A stretch of DNA of 64,000 nt, from contig CM060912.1 of NCBI GenBank assembly GCA_030737875.1, forward strand, positions 204,365,231-204,429,230, given 5' to 3'. The stretch is from Allium sativum. Taxonomy: Eukaryota > Streptophyta > Magnoliopsida > Asparagales > Amaryllidaceae. Each line of letters opens with the position of its first letter. Position 1 is the first letter of the stretch. Of the stretch, positions 54,906 to 64,000 are shown piece after piece. The notes under the pieces are model-generated. The model did no database searches. It was not told where the DNA came from and saw only the letters and a program-made list of their open reading frames with translations. Made by a program: the position numbers and the translations under genes.

Positions 54906-55095
54906 TTGGAATATAAGAAGGGTGGAATAAATAATAAATCCTACGACAAGAGGAAGTGTCTTTTCTATGGTATAGCGGGTCATTTAATTGTAAGAAGAAG
55001 AAGACAGGTGGTTGTTTTCAGTATGGTGAAGCAGGGCACCTTATCAAGGATTGCCCGTAGGACAAGGACAAGGGGCAAAGGACATAATCTTCTGG
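54906..55095 (+). pseudogene. G4 gag zinc knuckles, frameshifted
   Basis: CLFYGIAGHLI (Cys codon at 54957) is a decayed first knuckle. CFQYGEAGHLIKDC (Cys codon at 55013) is a second knuckle with the second Cys replaced by Tyr and in a different frame. In the family these CCHC knuckles bind element RNA. Confidence 0.8.
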
Positions 55096-55102
55096 ATGGC
55101 AA

Positions 55103-55453
55103 TTGCATGCTCTCGCTGCTAGTGTACCTAAGAGAGGTAGTAATGTTTCTGTTGAAAGTTTAGTTTTTCTTTTCAATCATCATGTTAGAACTTTGTTTGG
55201 TTCTAGCGCTTCACATTCTTTTCTATCTGCTTCCATAGTTGAGTCTCTACACCTTAGTACTTGTATAGTAGAAGGTCCCATTATTCTCTCAAATCCAATT
55301 GGTGGTTCGGCTCATTTATCTTTGGTTTGCAAGGATTTGAGAATAGCTATATTAAGTATTGAGTTTAAGTGTAATGCTTATGTTTTTGGTTTCATGGGCC
55401 ATGGGTTGATTCTAAGCTTAGATTGGTTAAATATTAATTGTAAAGGAAGGTAG
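55103..55453 (+). pseudogene. G4 protease, active site lost
   Basis: SVESLVFLFNHHVRTLF leads into GSSASHSFLS, where relatives have DSGASHSFIS, so the catalytic Asp is Gly and the Gly is Ser. The end has GLILSLDWL (relatives GMDWL). It is unlikely to have had activity in this state. Confidence 0.85.
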
Positions 55454-56340
55454 TTAGACTTTTGACTTGCCTCGTGAATACCCTCGAGATTTCGTGCGAT
55501 CCTAAGGGATCAGTTCGGCTTAGCTACCTATAATCACTTGATGCATCTTTCGACGATTTGCGATCCGCCGGAGTAGTCCATGAGTGCGCAGATGTTTTTG
55601 ATTAGGTTAGGGGTTTGTCCCCTAAAACGAGAGATAGGCTTCTGCATATATCTAGTTGACAATGCAAAGCCAGTTGCATTAACTGTACGACACACGAATC
55701 CAAGGGAAAGGAATGGCTCAACGAGCAAGTTGAAGAGTTGCTTGAGAAGGGGTTTATTAGGCAAAGTGTTTCTGAATGGGGTGCTCCAGTAGTGTTCGCT
55801 ACTAAGGCGGATGGTTCACTTCGCCTATGCGTGGATTATGGAGAATTAAACAAGCTGACTAAAGAAAAATAGGCACCCACTTCCAAGAATAGATGGTTTG
55901 TTTGACCAGCTTGTAGGTGCGTCTATTTTCTCCCAACTAGATTTGGCTACAGGGTTTCATCAGCTAAGAGTAGCTGAGGACATTATAAACAATACTGCTT
56001 TTAGGACCCCGGACGATTTCTTTAAGTGGCACGTCATGCCTTTCGGTTTGACGAATGCACCCACTTATTTTGTTGACTTGATGAGTAGGGTGTTTAGGGA
56101 GTTCCTTAATAAGTTTGTAGTAGTCACGATATCTTGATTTTCTCAAAGAACGAGGAAGAACATACTTTGCATTTAAGAGAAGTCATGGATACTCTTTGAG
56201 TACATCAACTTAAGGTGATGTTCTCCAAAATGTCATTTTTGGAGAGAAAAAGTAAGGTTTCTAGGACATGTCGTGTCCAAAGAAGGGATAGCAGTAGATT
56301 TCGCAAAAAGTAGTTGCGGTGCAAGACTAGAAGGTCCTAA
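55454..56340 (+). pseudogene. G4 reverse transcriptase, catalytic loop deleted
   Basis: Fragments in changing frames include [42 protein letters not shown] and MPFGLTNAP. At about 56120-56135 the sequence goes from KFVVV almost directly to [10 protein letters not shown], so the VDD catalytic residues are gone. Thumb fragments follow. Confidence 0.85.
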
Positions 56341-56640
56341 GGAATGCAACAGAAGTATGAAGCTTTCTTGGACTAGCGGGCTAATATAGGAAGTTCATTA
56401 AGAACATTGCGAAGGTATTAGCCCCACTTATTGGATTAACGAAGAAGAATCTTACCTTTGCTCGGGGAATTGATCGTGATGTCGCTTTCCAACGATCGAA
56501 GAGGGCTCTTACAACGACCCCAATTTTGAATTTTACCTTATGGTAGTAAAAGGTTTACGGTGTACACGGATGCATGCAGCACGGGACTAGGCGCCATTTT
56601 GATGTAAGAAGGAAGGGTAAGGTCGTAGCAGATGCCTTTA
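56341..56640 (+). pseudogene. G4 RNase H, internally deleted
   Basis: VYTDACSTGLGAIL is present, but the sequence then joins EGRV directly to VVADA. In G1 the two edges share the word AAGGGTAA, and one copy of it marks the junction here, so this is a direct-repeat deletion of about 270 bp. Confidence 0.82.
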
Positions 56641-57194
56641 GAAGAAAAAGGTTGACTTCAAGTCCTCTTTAAGTGAAAAGGAAAAGTTCAGAATATATAT
56701 CAACCTTTGATTTTAAAACCTTCGGTTAAGTTAGTAGTTGGCGTCGCTAGGAGTAAGACCTATGCTTTTGGATCAAATAGGGACTTCACAAAGAAAAGAC
56801 TCTCAGATAGTTGACGCAATGGATAAGTTAAGTAGAGAAGAGACCTCTAATCACCTTAATAACTACACCTGGTAACATGGTTAGCATCTGTTTATTTTCA
56901 AGAGATAGTTCTTCCACATGGAATACCCTCTAGTCAAATTTGTAAGACCTTTTGGAAGATCTTTTTAGCATGACACAGCAGAAGTTGTAGTGCCGGGTAT
57001 ACTAGAAGGAGAAGGGGTGGAACGAGAGGCGACAGTGAAATGAGTTCCAACTCATATTTTGTAAATAGAAATTTAGAATCTACGCAATCGTGAAGTTAAG
57101 ACAGTCAGAGCACAATGGGGTGAAGCTCAAGAAGATGCGACTTAGAAGGCTGAAGACTAGATACGCGCATCATACCCTTTTTGAGGGTATATCT
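56641..57194 (+). pseudogene. G4 integrase remnant, core deleted, chromodomain tail kept
   Basis: Linker pieces (SRKRLTSSPL-like; LLASLGVRP-like) are followed by a 70-bp scrap of the core (LASVYFQEIVLPHGIP-like) and then by the tail (LRNREVKTVRAQW-like, SYPF). The D, D and E of the core are all absent. Confidence 0.78.
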
Positions 57195-57776
57195 TTGATC
57201 TCTCTTTTTCTGTAAAGTTTATTTGCATGCTAGTCTTTATCTTTTAAGTATATCCTCTCGGTCCTATCCTCGATCCTTAGATAGAAGCCAATGGATGTAA
57301 ACATGTGTTTGAGACATGTTATGTTTGGATGCAAGTGGATGTAAGTGTTTGCTAGTGGTTGCTCGTGGATGCATATATACACACATTAGGCACTAGATCG
57401 GCTCAGTCACTTTCATATTGCATTTTCATACATGTATTTGTATATGGATTGAAACTGGATGTGTTATCATATGGATGTTGCATTTGTATGAATGATTGGG
57501 CACTCATGTAGAAGTTATAAAATACGATTAGGAGTAATTGCATACATGATGGATTCATAGCACTGACATAATTCGCATTAAGGAGGTCAACTGAATCAGT
57601 AGACCGCCTGATTTTGCATTAGATAAGGGCATGTACACACACTATGCATATGATTATTAAAGCATTAGAAATCTTTTTAAGGACAATGGATGCCTGTGAT
57701 TGATGTATGAGTAGATGAATGTTGGATGTTAGGATACATTCTTCTTAACTTAGAGATTTTGGGGACGAAATCCTTT
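57195..57776 (+). other. G4 3' untranslated stretch
   Basis: It is homologous to 12958-13542 of G1. The 29-nt hairpin is at 57581-57609. No coding signal is present. Confidence 0.75.
57581..57609 (+). other. 29-nt palindromic hairpin (G4 copy)
   Basis: It is identical to 13343-13371, including flanks of about nine bases on each side, in a region that otherwise differs between G1 and G4. Confidence 0.6.
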
Positions 57777-57790
57777 AAAGGAGGGGAGAA
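57777..57790 (+). other. G4 polypurine tract
   Basis: AAAGGAGGGGAGAA directly precedes the 3' LTR. Confidence 0.9.
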
Positions 57791-60700
57791 TGTAACACAC
57801 TATATTTCCTGTGAATATTAAAGTAACACATTAAAGAATACTTAATTTTAAAAGTGGGAATTAAGTGAAACGGGTTACGCCATTGTGTTCGTCTCGGTGT
57901 TCTGCTTGAAATAGAGTCCGAGTTTGCGTAAATCGGACACTGTATGAAGAAGTTATAAGCCTTAGAAGTTTGTATACATGTAGGGGAGAATATATATATA
58001 TTGGGTTTAGTACTTCAGAAATAGCTCCAGAAAGTCAAAAATGGGTTCGAAATTCAAAATCAACCAAAAACAGGCTGGGCGGGAAAATTCCCGCTAGAGG
58101 GTGTCGACCCCCCTTAAGGGGTGTCGACATTGGTGTCGACCCCCACACAGGGGTGTCGACCCCGGTGTCGACCCCCCCTCCCCCAGATCTTGGTGAAATA
58201 CTTTGTTTTGTATCTAGCTAACGAGGCAATGACGAATTTCTGAGTCGTAAGGCTAGTGGCGACTTCTGATTGGCCTGATGATGCATTCTCTTGGACTGGA
58301 TGGTTTGAATGGACCCTATGTTGATCTAAAGGCTCTTAATAATCCTATACATCTATATATACACTCATAACCCAACCCTAATTCTATTTCTCAAAGGCTA
58401 TGGCGTCGTCATGTTGTTCATCCCCAAACTAGCCTAGCCGTCATTCTTCAACCTAAATTCAAGAAGAAAATTAGAGAGCCTCAAATCAAATTAGAAGATT
58501 AGTTTTGCTACAACAACAACAATTCAATTATCTTTTCTTAATCCTAGCAATGTAAGTTCACGTTATTTTCATATTTGTGTACCTGATTGTAATCTTGACA
58601 TGTAATAAAATGAATCAAAGTCTATGTCTGATTTGTAAGATAATATTTTCAGATTTATCGCTATCCTTATATTGAATCTATGTCTTTACATGCCTTTGAG
58701 GTTATTTTTATTGATTAAATCAGGCCTATCTTTGTTGTACATTAGGTTTATAATCCTCTTTGGTTTGTGATGTTATTCTTATGCCTGCGATAATGATTGT
58801 ATCAGTTTATTCAAGAATCTATTTTTGTTGGATCTAAATCTCTTATATTAGGTTTATTGTTACATGCCTATTCTTATTTTATGCTCCTTCTCTCTCTCTT
58901 CCCTTATTTCCTTTTTCTTTTATGAACCTAGGTTACCTTCGAACCTAGGCTGAAATCGCGAAATATGAATGATTGGAATACGGGGAATATTTTGGGTAAA
59001 TATTGGGGACAATGTATTCGGTGAAATAATTGGGCATAACATATTCAGTGAAATTGTTGGACATAATTTGTAACTTGTGATTCGGGGTATAGATGTTATT
59101 GTTGTGAAATTGGGGTAAATTGAAATATTAAATCTAGATTGGGCGGAAACTGTAAATTGAATATTAAATCTAGAATGGGCATAACTATTGGTTAGGACTC
59201 CAAGCATAATGTATATTGCTATTTTGGGGCATGACTATTATTGCAAATTTGGAAAGATTGGGTGTAACCAATTTTGAGTAATAACTTGTAATTGAATTTG
59301 TTGGGCATAACTTGGGAATTGGAACATGACTAGTTTGGTGAATTTGGGATAATTAGAATATAAAATCTAGACTTGGACATGTATAGTATATATGTAAATT
59401 GGCTAAAGACGAACGTGCCTAACCCGAGGTTAGATTGAGTTGCGGTGTAAGACTGCACGAAACCGCCCGGCACATCTAGCGATCGCAACAATATAAATCT
59501 AATGTGAGAGGTTAGCGCATTAAGCCCGAAACCCGAGGTCAGAATGAGTTTGCGGTAGAAGTCTGCCCAGAACCGACCGGTTATTCCATCAACTGCAAAC
59601 AACGGTTCTAATGTAAGAGGTTGAGGCATTAATGAATGAATTAATGCTAATGAACTGACATGCTATGAATGGTAGAGTTAAGTTAACACAAGAGGGCAAC
59701 ACTTAACCAATATAACATGATGTGTGATAAGGCAACGCTTAACCAATGTAACATGACAAGTGGTAGGGTTAAGTAACACATGAGGGCAACACTTAGCCAA
59801 TTTGAGGGGTATATGAATAGACCCTAGGAAACCCTAGTAACGGGGACCCATTTCAATAGTAACCCGCATAGATGTATCACGATACCCTGAACTAGGCAGG
59901 GTGGGGCACGATTACTGGGCTGATTATAAGCGGTCAAAATAGCGGTAGGGGGTACGTTAGTGTAGGTTTCGACCGATTACGAGCGTGCACGTACTCCGGT
60001 GTGGAAAAATTAGGCACTGCGTACCAGTAGTTATACATTGTGCATCTTGAATCATGTCGGGTTGCTATCATAGGGATTGATACACCTTATGGTGGGACCA
60101 GCACAGGGTATCTACACATAAGAGAGAGCCGATTGACATAGACACAAGGAAAATTAAAACAAGTAGGGAGTCGATCGATAGGGTAGTAAGGGTATATCTA
60201 ACATCTTCATGGCAATTAGGCTGATTGAGGTAAGATCCTCATGCTAGAAGTACACCTGAAGGCTACCACAATTTGCGGGGTTGGGATCACCTTATTATAT
60301 AACATAGGATACTAGTTGGGACACTAGTAGGGGATGCAGATCCTTTTTCACAAGGTACTAGTTGGGACACTAGTAGGGAATACGAATCGTTCTATAAAAG
60401 ACACTAGTTAGGATGCTAGTTGGGTGGTGTAGAGAAAATAGGAAATCAGAGAAAGAACCGAAGCACATTCAGTGTATCTTACCTTTTCATATCTAACGAT
60501 CATCATTTGTTGTCTTGCTATGATTATTATCATGGTTATGACTAGTATCCAGTTTATTCATGTCATGATGCTTTTACCTATTTACATGCTGAAAGTCACC
60601 GGACTTACCAGGCTTTATGTCTGACTCTGTTTTGTTTCGCTCTCTTTTCTTCTATTCCCCCCTAGGTTCATAAGGAGGGAATATTACCACTTAGCTCAGA

Positions 60701-61052
60701 TTTCTTTCCAAGCTCGAAGATAGACGATGTATTGCTTTGGACTCTCCTTTCCACGGCTATGGCTACCTCATGCTTTATTGGGGAATATCATTGTCATTTC
60801 ATTCTTCTTTATTTTGTTAAATAAGACAGATGCTTTGTTGTAATGGGTATTGGTGTTTTGGTGCCGGAAAACAATCTTTGTATAAGCTGTTTTACCAAGT
60901 TGTTGTTTTATCAATAAAGTAAAGTTTTTTTTTATTTTTCGCTGTTTAAATTTTTTCTATTTTGTAATTTGTCTGTTCTATACACTTATGACGTTGCACT
61001 GAAGTCAATGCATTCCCTTTGTGAGTGATCTTAACGGAGGTGGGGTGTTACA
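57791..61052 (+). repeat. G4 3' LTR, 3262 bp
   Basis: It is colinear with the 5' LTR. The GTCGAC cluster is at 58099-58178, TATA at 58354-58361, AATAAA at 60914-60919, and it ends GGGGTGTTACA at 61052. It is shorter mainly because of fewer units in the 59670-59800 array. Confidence 0.93.
59419..59622 (+). ncRNA. Tandem pair of structured elements (G4 3' LTR)
   Basis: Copy a (59419-59515) keeps CTAAC/GTTAG and GTTGCG/CGCAAC. Copy b (59523-59622) keeps AGCC/GGTT (with a G-U) and GTTTGCGGT/ACTGCAAAC (with a G-U), with the full-length loop that the 5' LTR copy has lost. Confidence 0.6.
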
Positions 61053-61057
61053 GTATA
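61053..61057 (+). other. Target-site duplication of G4, right copy (GTATA)
   Basis: It matches 50914-50918. Confidence 0.92.
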
Positions 61058-64000
61058 ATTTCCCAACAAAGTAGTTAGAAATTATACAAGTTAATTAAGA
61101 ATAATTTTAGTGATTACTTGTTGCAGATGGAAATAATGGCAGTAAAGAAGGAAAAGTCGGTTATTCTTTTGGGACAGAAAAAATAAAAGTAATAAGTTAA
61201 ATTAACGTGTATAATTAGTTGATTAAGGAGCTAATTATTTTTATAATTATTATAAACTTAAAATATTTATAACGTGATCATATGTTACCTGAATTGGACA
61301 AACCAGGTGCCATTGGTATAGTATTGACGAGCACTACATTATGGAACCAATTTGGACGGTTTTGGCATTAGCTGGAATTTTTAACTAAATCAAGAGACTG
61401 TTTAATTTAATTAAAATGAGCTGTCGACAACGGAATCAGATAAACGTGAGTTAAACTCACTCAGTTCTTCCCACTTATATTTTATACAAGTAGGTTTTTA
61501 TAATTGTGTGCTATGGTTGCTAAAGTTTGATTATTTGTTAATTATATATCTTCATATATTGATTGAACCAATGAAATTAAATGTTGTTTAATTTCAGTGA
61601 AAACCAAATCATTATTTTAATGATTGTTTCCAAACGAGGTAACTTACCTTGTTGGTTACATTTATAATAATATAAACATGTTTGAATAAATAAACATGAA
61701 TGCTTATGTTGTTGTTATTGACTGATTGTGAATCACTATTACTGTTTGTTGAGTTGGATGATATTATTTGAGATAACCTATTTAGATGCAGGGAAGAACG
61801 GGTTGGAGGAATCCAATCTGATTCCGCAAATATACTTAATGTTATTTATTTTCATATTATCATTATATGAACTGTTTTGATTGGATGATTCATTTGATTT
61901 TTGACCGTTGACCCGAAATTCAACATTTGTTTGTTAAAACCAATGGGTAACATTGGTTGAGTAATTGGCAGTATATGGCCTTTAAATCAATCATTTTCCA
62001 AATATTGATTACCGTAAGGTGAATCGATAGAAGTGAAGTTATAAAATTTATTTTATAACGGAGATAGATTGTTAAATCTATTATTTTTAATGAAAGTTAG
62101 TTAAAGGAAAATAAATATTTATCATTTATTATTTAAATTTATAATTAATTATTAAATGATTTTATAAAGCAAATTCTGACATTAACCAGATTTATAAGCA
62201 AGAGAATAAAAATTAATCTAACGGTTAAGAGTTGGATAATTGTTTTTAGATACAATTAAATGGGAATATTTAAATTAATTAAATTATTAATTAATTTAAA
62301 AGAAGGACTAATTGAAATCAGTTAACAAGATAATCGTGTTATAAGTTGATTGAGTCAACCATTTTAACTGGGATTGATTATTAAATCAAGTTGTTTTGAG
62401 TTAATCTAATGAGATAGCTTAAACGAATATTTGTTTTAATTTTTATAAGATTTTAAAAAGGAATTTATTGTTTATTTTAGTTAACAAAGAAATTAACTAC
62501 TTCTATAGTAGTTAATGATTGAAGTAAATTATTATTTTAATGAATAATAATTTAAGAGATTTCTTTTTAATTGAAATTCATTTAAAAAGTAAATCGAAGT
62601 TGAAATGAAATCGAATTGAATTGTGAAAGGAGTTTATGAACGGGTTTTAAATATAAAACCCCAGTTTTTATAACGAAGTTATAAAAAGTAATCTTAAGCA
62701 AATACGATATCTTAAATTAAATGTTTACTTAATATTTGAATTATGTAAAAGGAAACTGAGAACAAAAGGGTTATCTTAAACCAGAATTATATAAATGAAG
62801 TTTATACAATGGGATGAGGTGTTAAAGCATTAATTTTAAATTAACGTTACTTAATAACGAAATTAAGTAAATTTGAGGAAATTGAAATAAGATTTTTAAA
62901 GAGGGAGATTGTTGAATGGGTTAGAAAAATGGGATGTAAAATAAGCATTTACTTAGTCAACGAATTAAGTAATAACAATTATATTTGAAAAGGGGATTTT
63001 CAAAAATTAGAAATGGATTTTTAAAATCATGGTTAGGTAAAATAGTCAAACGGGATTTGTTTTGATATTAGAATAAATATGGGTTTGATTTCAACTCATA
63101 CCTTTCTTAAGATAAGAACATTGTTGGTCAAGGCCAGAGAGGTAAATAAATACCCCAACTTGAACGACTTCAGGATTATCTAAGGATGATATTAGTGAAA
63201 TGGGAAAGGGGTTAAGAATAAATTATTTCCATATGAAAAATAATAACACAATCTTAATTGCAAGATTTGAGTAAATATATAAAATTATATATATAATGAT
63301 ATTCTCAAAGTAAAAGAAAAAAAGGAGTGTGTGTGAAATTATAATGGTATTTCCAAAAGTAAAAGGAAATAAAATTTGGTTTTGGAATTAGATTATTCTA
63401 AAAGAGTAAGGGTTAGGTATTGTTTTCAAGTAACTATGTTTACGTGAAATGTTTAAAACCAAAGTTGGAAATATATGTATATGATTTAATTCTAAAGTAA
63501 TTGAAATAGTTTTGCGATTATTATTAAAACAAAATAACTAGAAGAAATTAATGGGTTAAAAATATTGAGATATTTAGAAGTTTAATTAACCATTCATTAA
63601 TTATTTTTAATTAAAGAGGCCATGTAATGCTAGTACTGAACTAGTGAACTTATTTTATTCTCATGATTATTTATTTGATAGTTAAATAACCAACTATCAA
63701 ATCTAACCTATACGATTGTTGGTATGGAAAGACCAGGGTCGAATTTATATTTGAAAACTATTCCGAACAAGCAAATACATGAAAGATGCTGATTGAAGAT
63801 GGAGCAATTGAAGACCTTCGATCTTCACGAGCAGAAGGACTACCTGATAAATTTCTTTCGGTCGCTCCTAAAGATATTTTTACAGTGATTCTATCGTGAT
63901 TGGAATCTATAGATTGCAAGGACTACTCGCTACTAATCTATAGGGTGACACCTGGGATGTGGTAGGAGGGTGTCGTCGGTTCATCACATTCCTGGATGAC
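61058..64000 (+). repeat. L3 LTR, second part, cut by the window end
   Basis: This is AT-rich, non-coding sequence. Around 61448-61475 GTGAGTTAAACTCAC resembles the GTGAGAATTTCTCAC hairpin of L2 (26244-26260). From about 63700 the similarity to 29165-29340 of L2 is clear, including GAAAGACC, GAAGACC...TTCACG and GATCTTCACGA words. About 62000-63600 shows only simple AT-rich decay and no gene. Confidence 0.6.

Larger units (their letters stand above)
50919..61052 (+). mobile_element. G4: chromovirus with both LTRs, heavily deleted inside, 10.1 kb
   Basis: 5' LTR 50919-54410 (3492 bp), internal 54411-57790 (3380 bp), 3' LTR 57791-61052 (3262 bp), TSD GTATA. The LTRs differ at about 10% of sites in the first 130 bases and less further in, so it is much older than L1, L2 and G2. 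Internal deletions removed most of gag, the RNase H core and nearly all of the integrase core. Confidence 0.93.
48761..64000 (+). mobile_element. L3: third giant-LTR element, split by G4 and cut by the window
   Basis: 48761-50918 and 61058-64000 align in order, though weakly, with the L2 LTR. Matches include the GAATATACAGAAT block (48953), the GAAACAAGAAAYRTTKGAATC block, the TTGACGACA and GGTCAACCC words, and, near the end, the GAAGATGGAGCAATTGAAGACC region (63796) equivalent to 29225-29260 of L2. At least 5.1 kb of one LTR is present without reaching its end. Its divergence and the nested G4 make it the oldest of the three L copies. Confidence 0.65.

Overview
The window is wall-to-wall nested LTR retrotransposons from a large, repeat-rich plant genome. 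No ordinary host gene, rRNA or tRNA gene was found. The plant assignment rests on primer-binding sites of the initiator-Met type (TGGTATCAGAGC), on TG...CA long terminal repeats with 5-bp target duplications, and on pol relics that read as Ty3/gypsy chromoviruses. The pol order is protease, RT, RNase H, integrase and a C-terminal chromodomain-like tail, closest by eye to the Tekay/Del lineage. I cannot name the species.

Two classes of element alternate. The first class is four chromovirus copies with LTRs of about 3.2-3.6 kb. G1 is a + strand copy (internal part 9563-13555; 3' LTR 13556-15153 resuming at 41069-42645). G2 is a - strand copy (15154-41063, TSD TCGTT). G3 is an old + strand relic (about 42783-48163). 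G4 is a + strand copy (50919-61052, TSD GTATA). All have broken gag-pol; the longest surviving frame is a 390-codon integrase in G2 (19239-20411). The second class is three copies of a non-coding, giant-LTR element (LARD-like). L1 is on the - strand (before 1 to about 9562). L2 is complete on the + strand (23890-38558, TSD CACAA). L3 is an older + strand copy (48761-50918 resuming at 61058 and running off the window). L2 has LTRs of 6822 and 6812 bp around an internal region of only 1035 bp with no credible protein.

The nesting can be read directly. L1 sits in the G1 gag/protease junction, G2 sits in the G1 3' LTR, L2 sits in the G2 5' LTR, and G4 sits in L3. By eye the L1 and L2 LTR pairs are above 99% identical, the G2 pair about 99%, and the G4 pair markedly more diverged, so L1 and L2 are the youngest insertions.

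The most interesting material is non-coding. All four chromovirus LTRs carry a tandem pair of ~95-nt elements whose paired flanks change sequence while keeping complementarity, which looks like a covarying structured RNA in the transcribed part of the LTR. The giant-LTR elements have an almost invariant double stem-loop just after the primer-binding site, a GC-rich leader ending in a splice-donor-like site, and landmarks shared with the chromoviruses that suggest parentage. Arrays of GC-rich palindromes lie about 170-230 bp upstream of the TATA box in the chromovirus LTRs.
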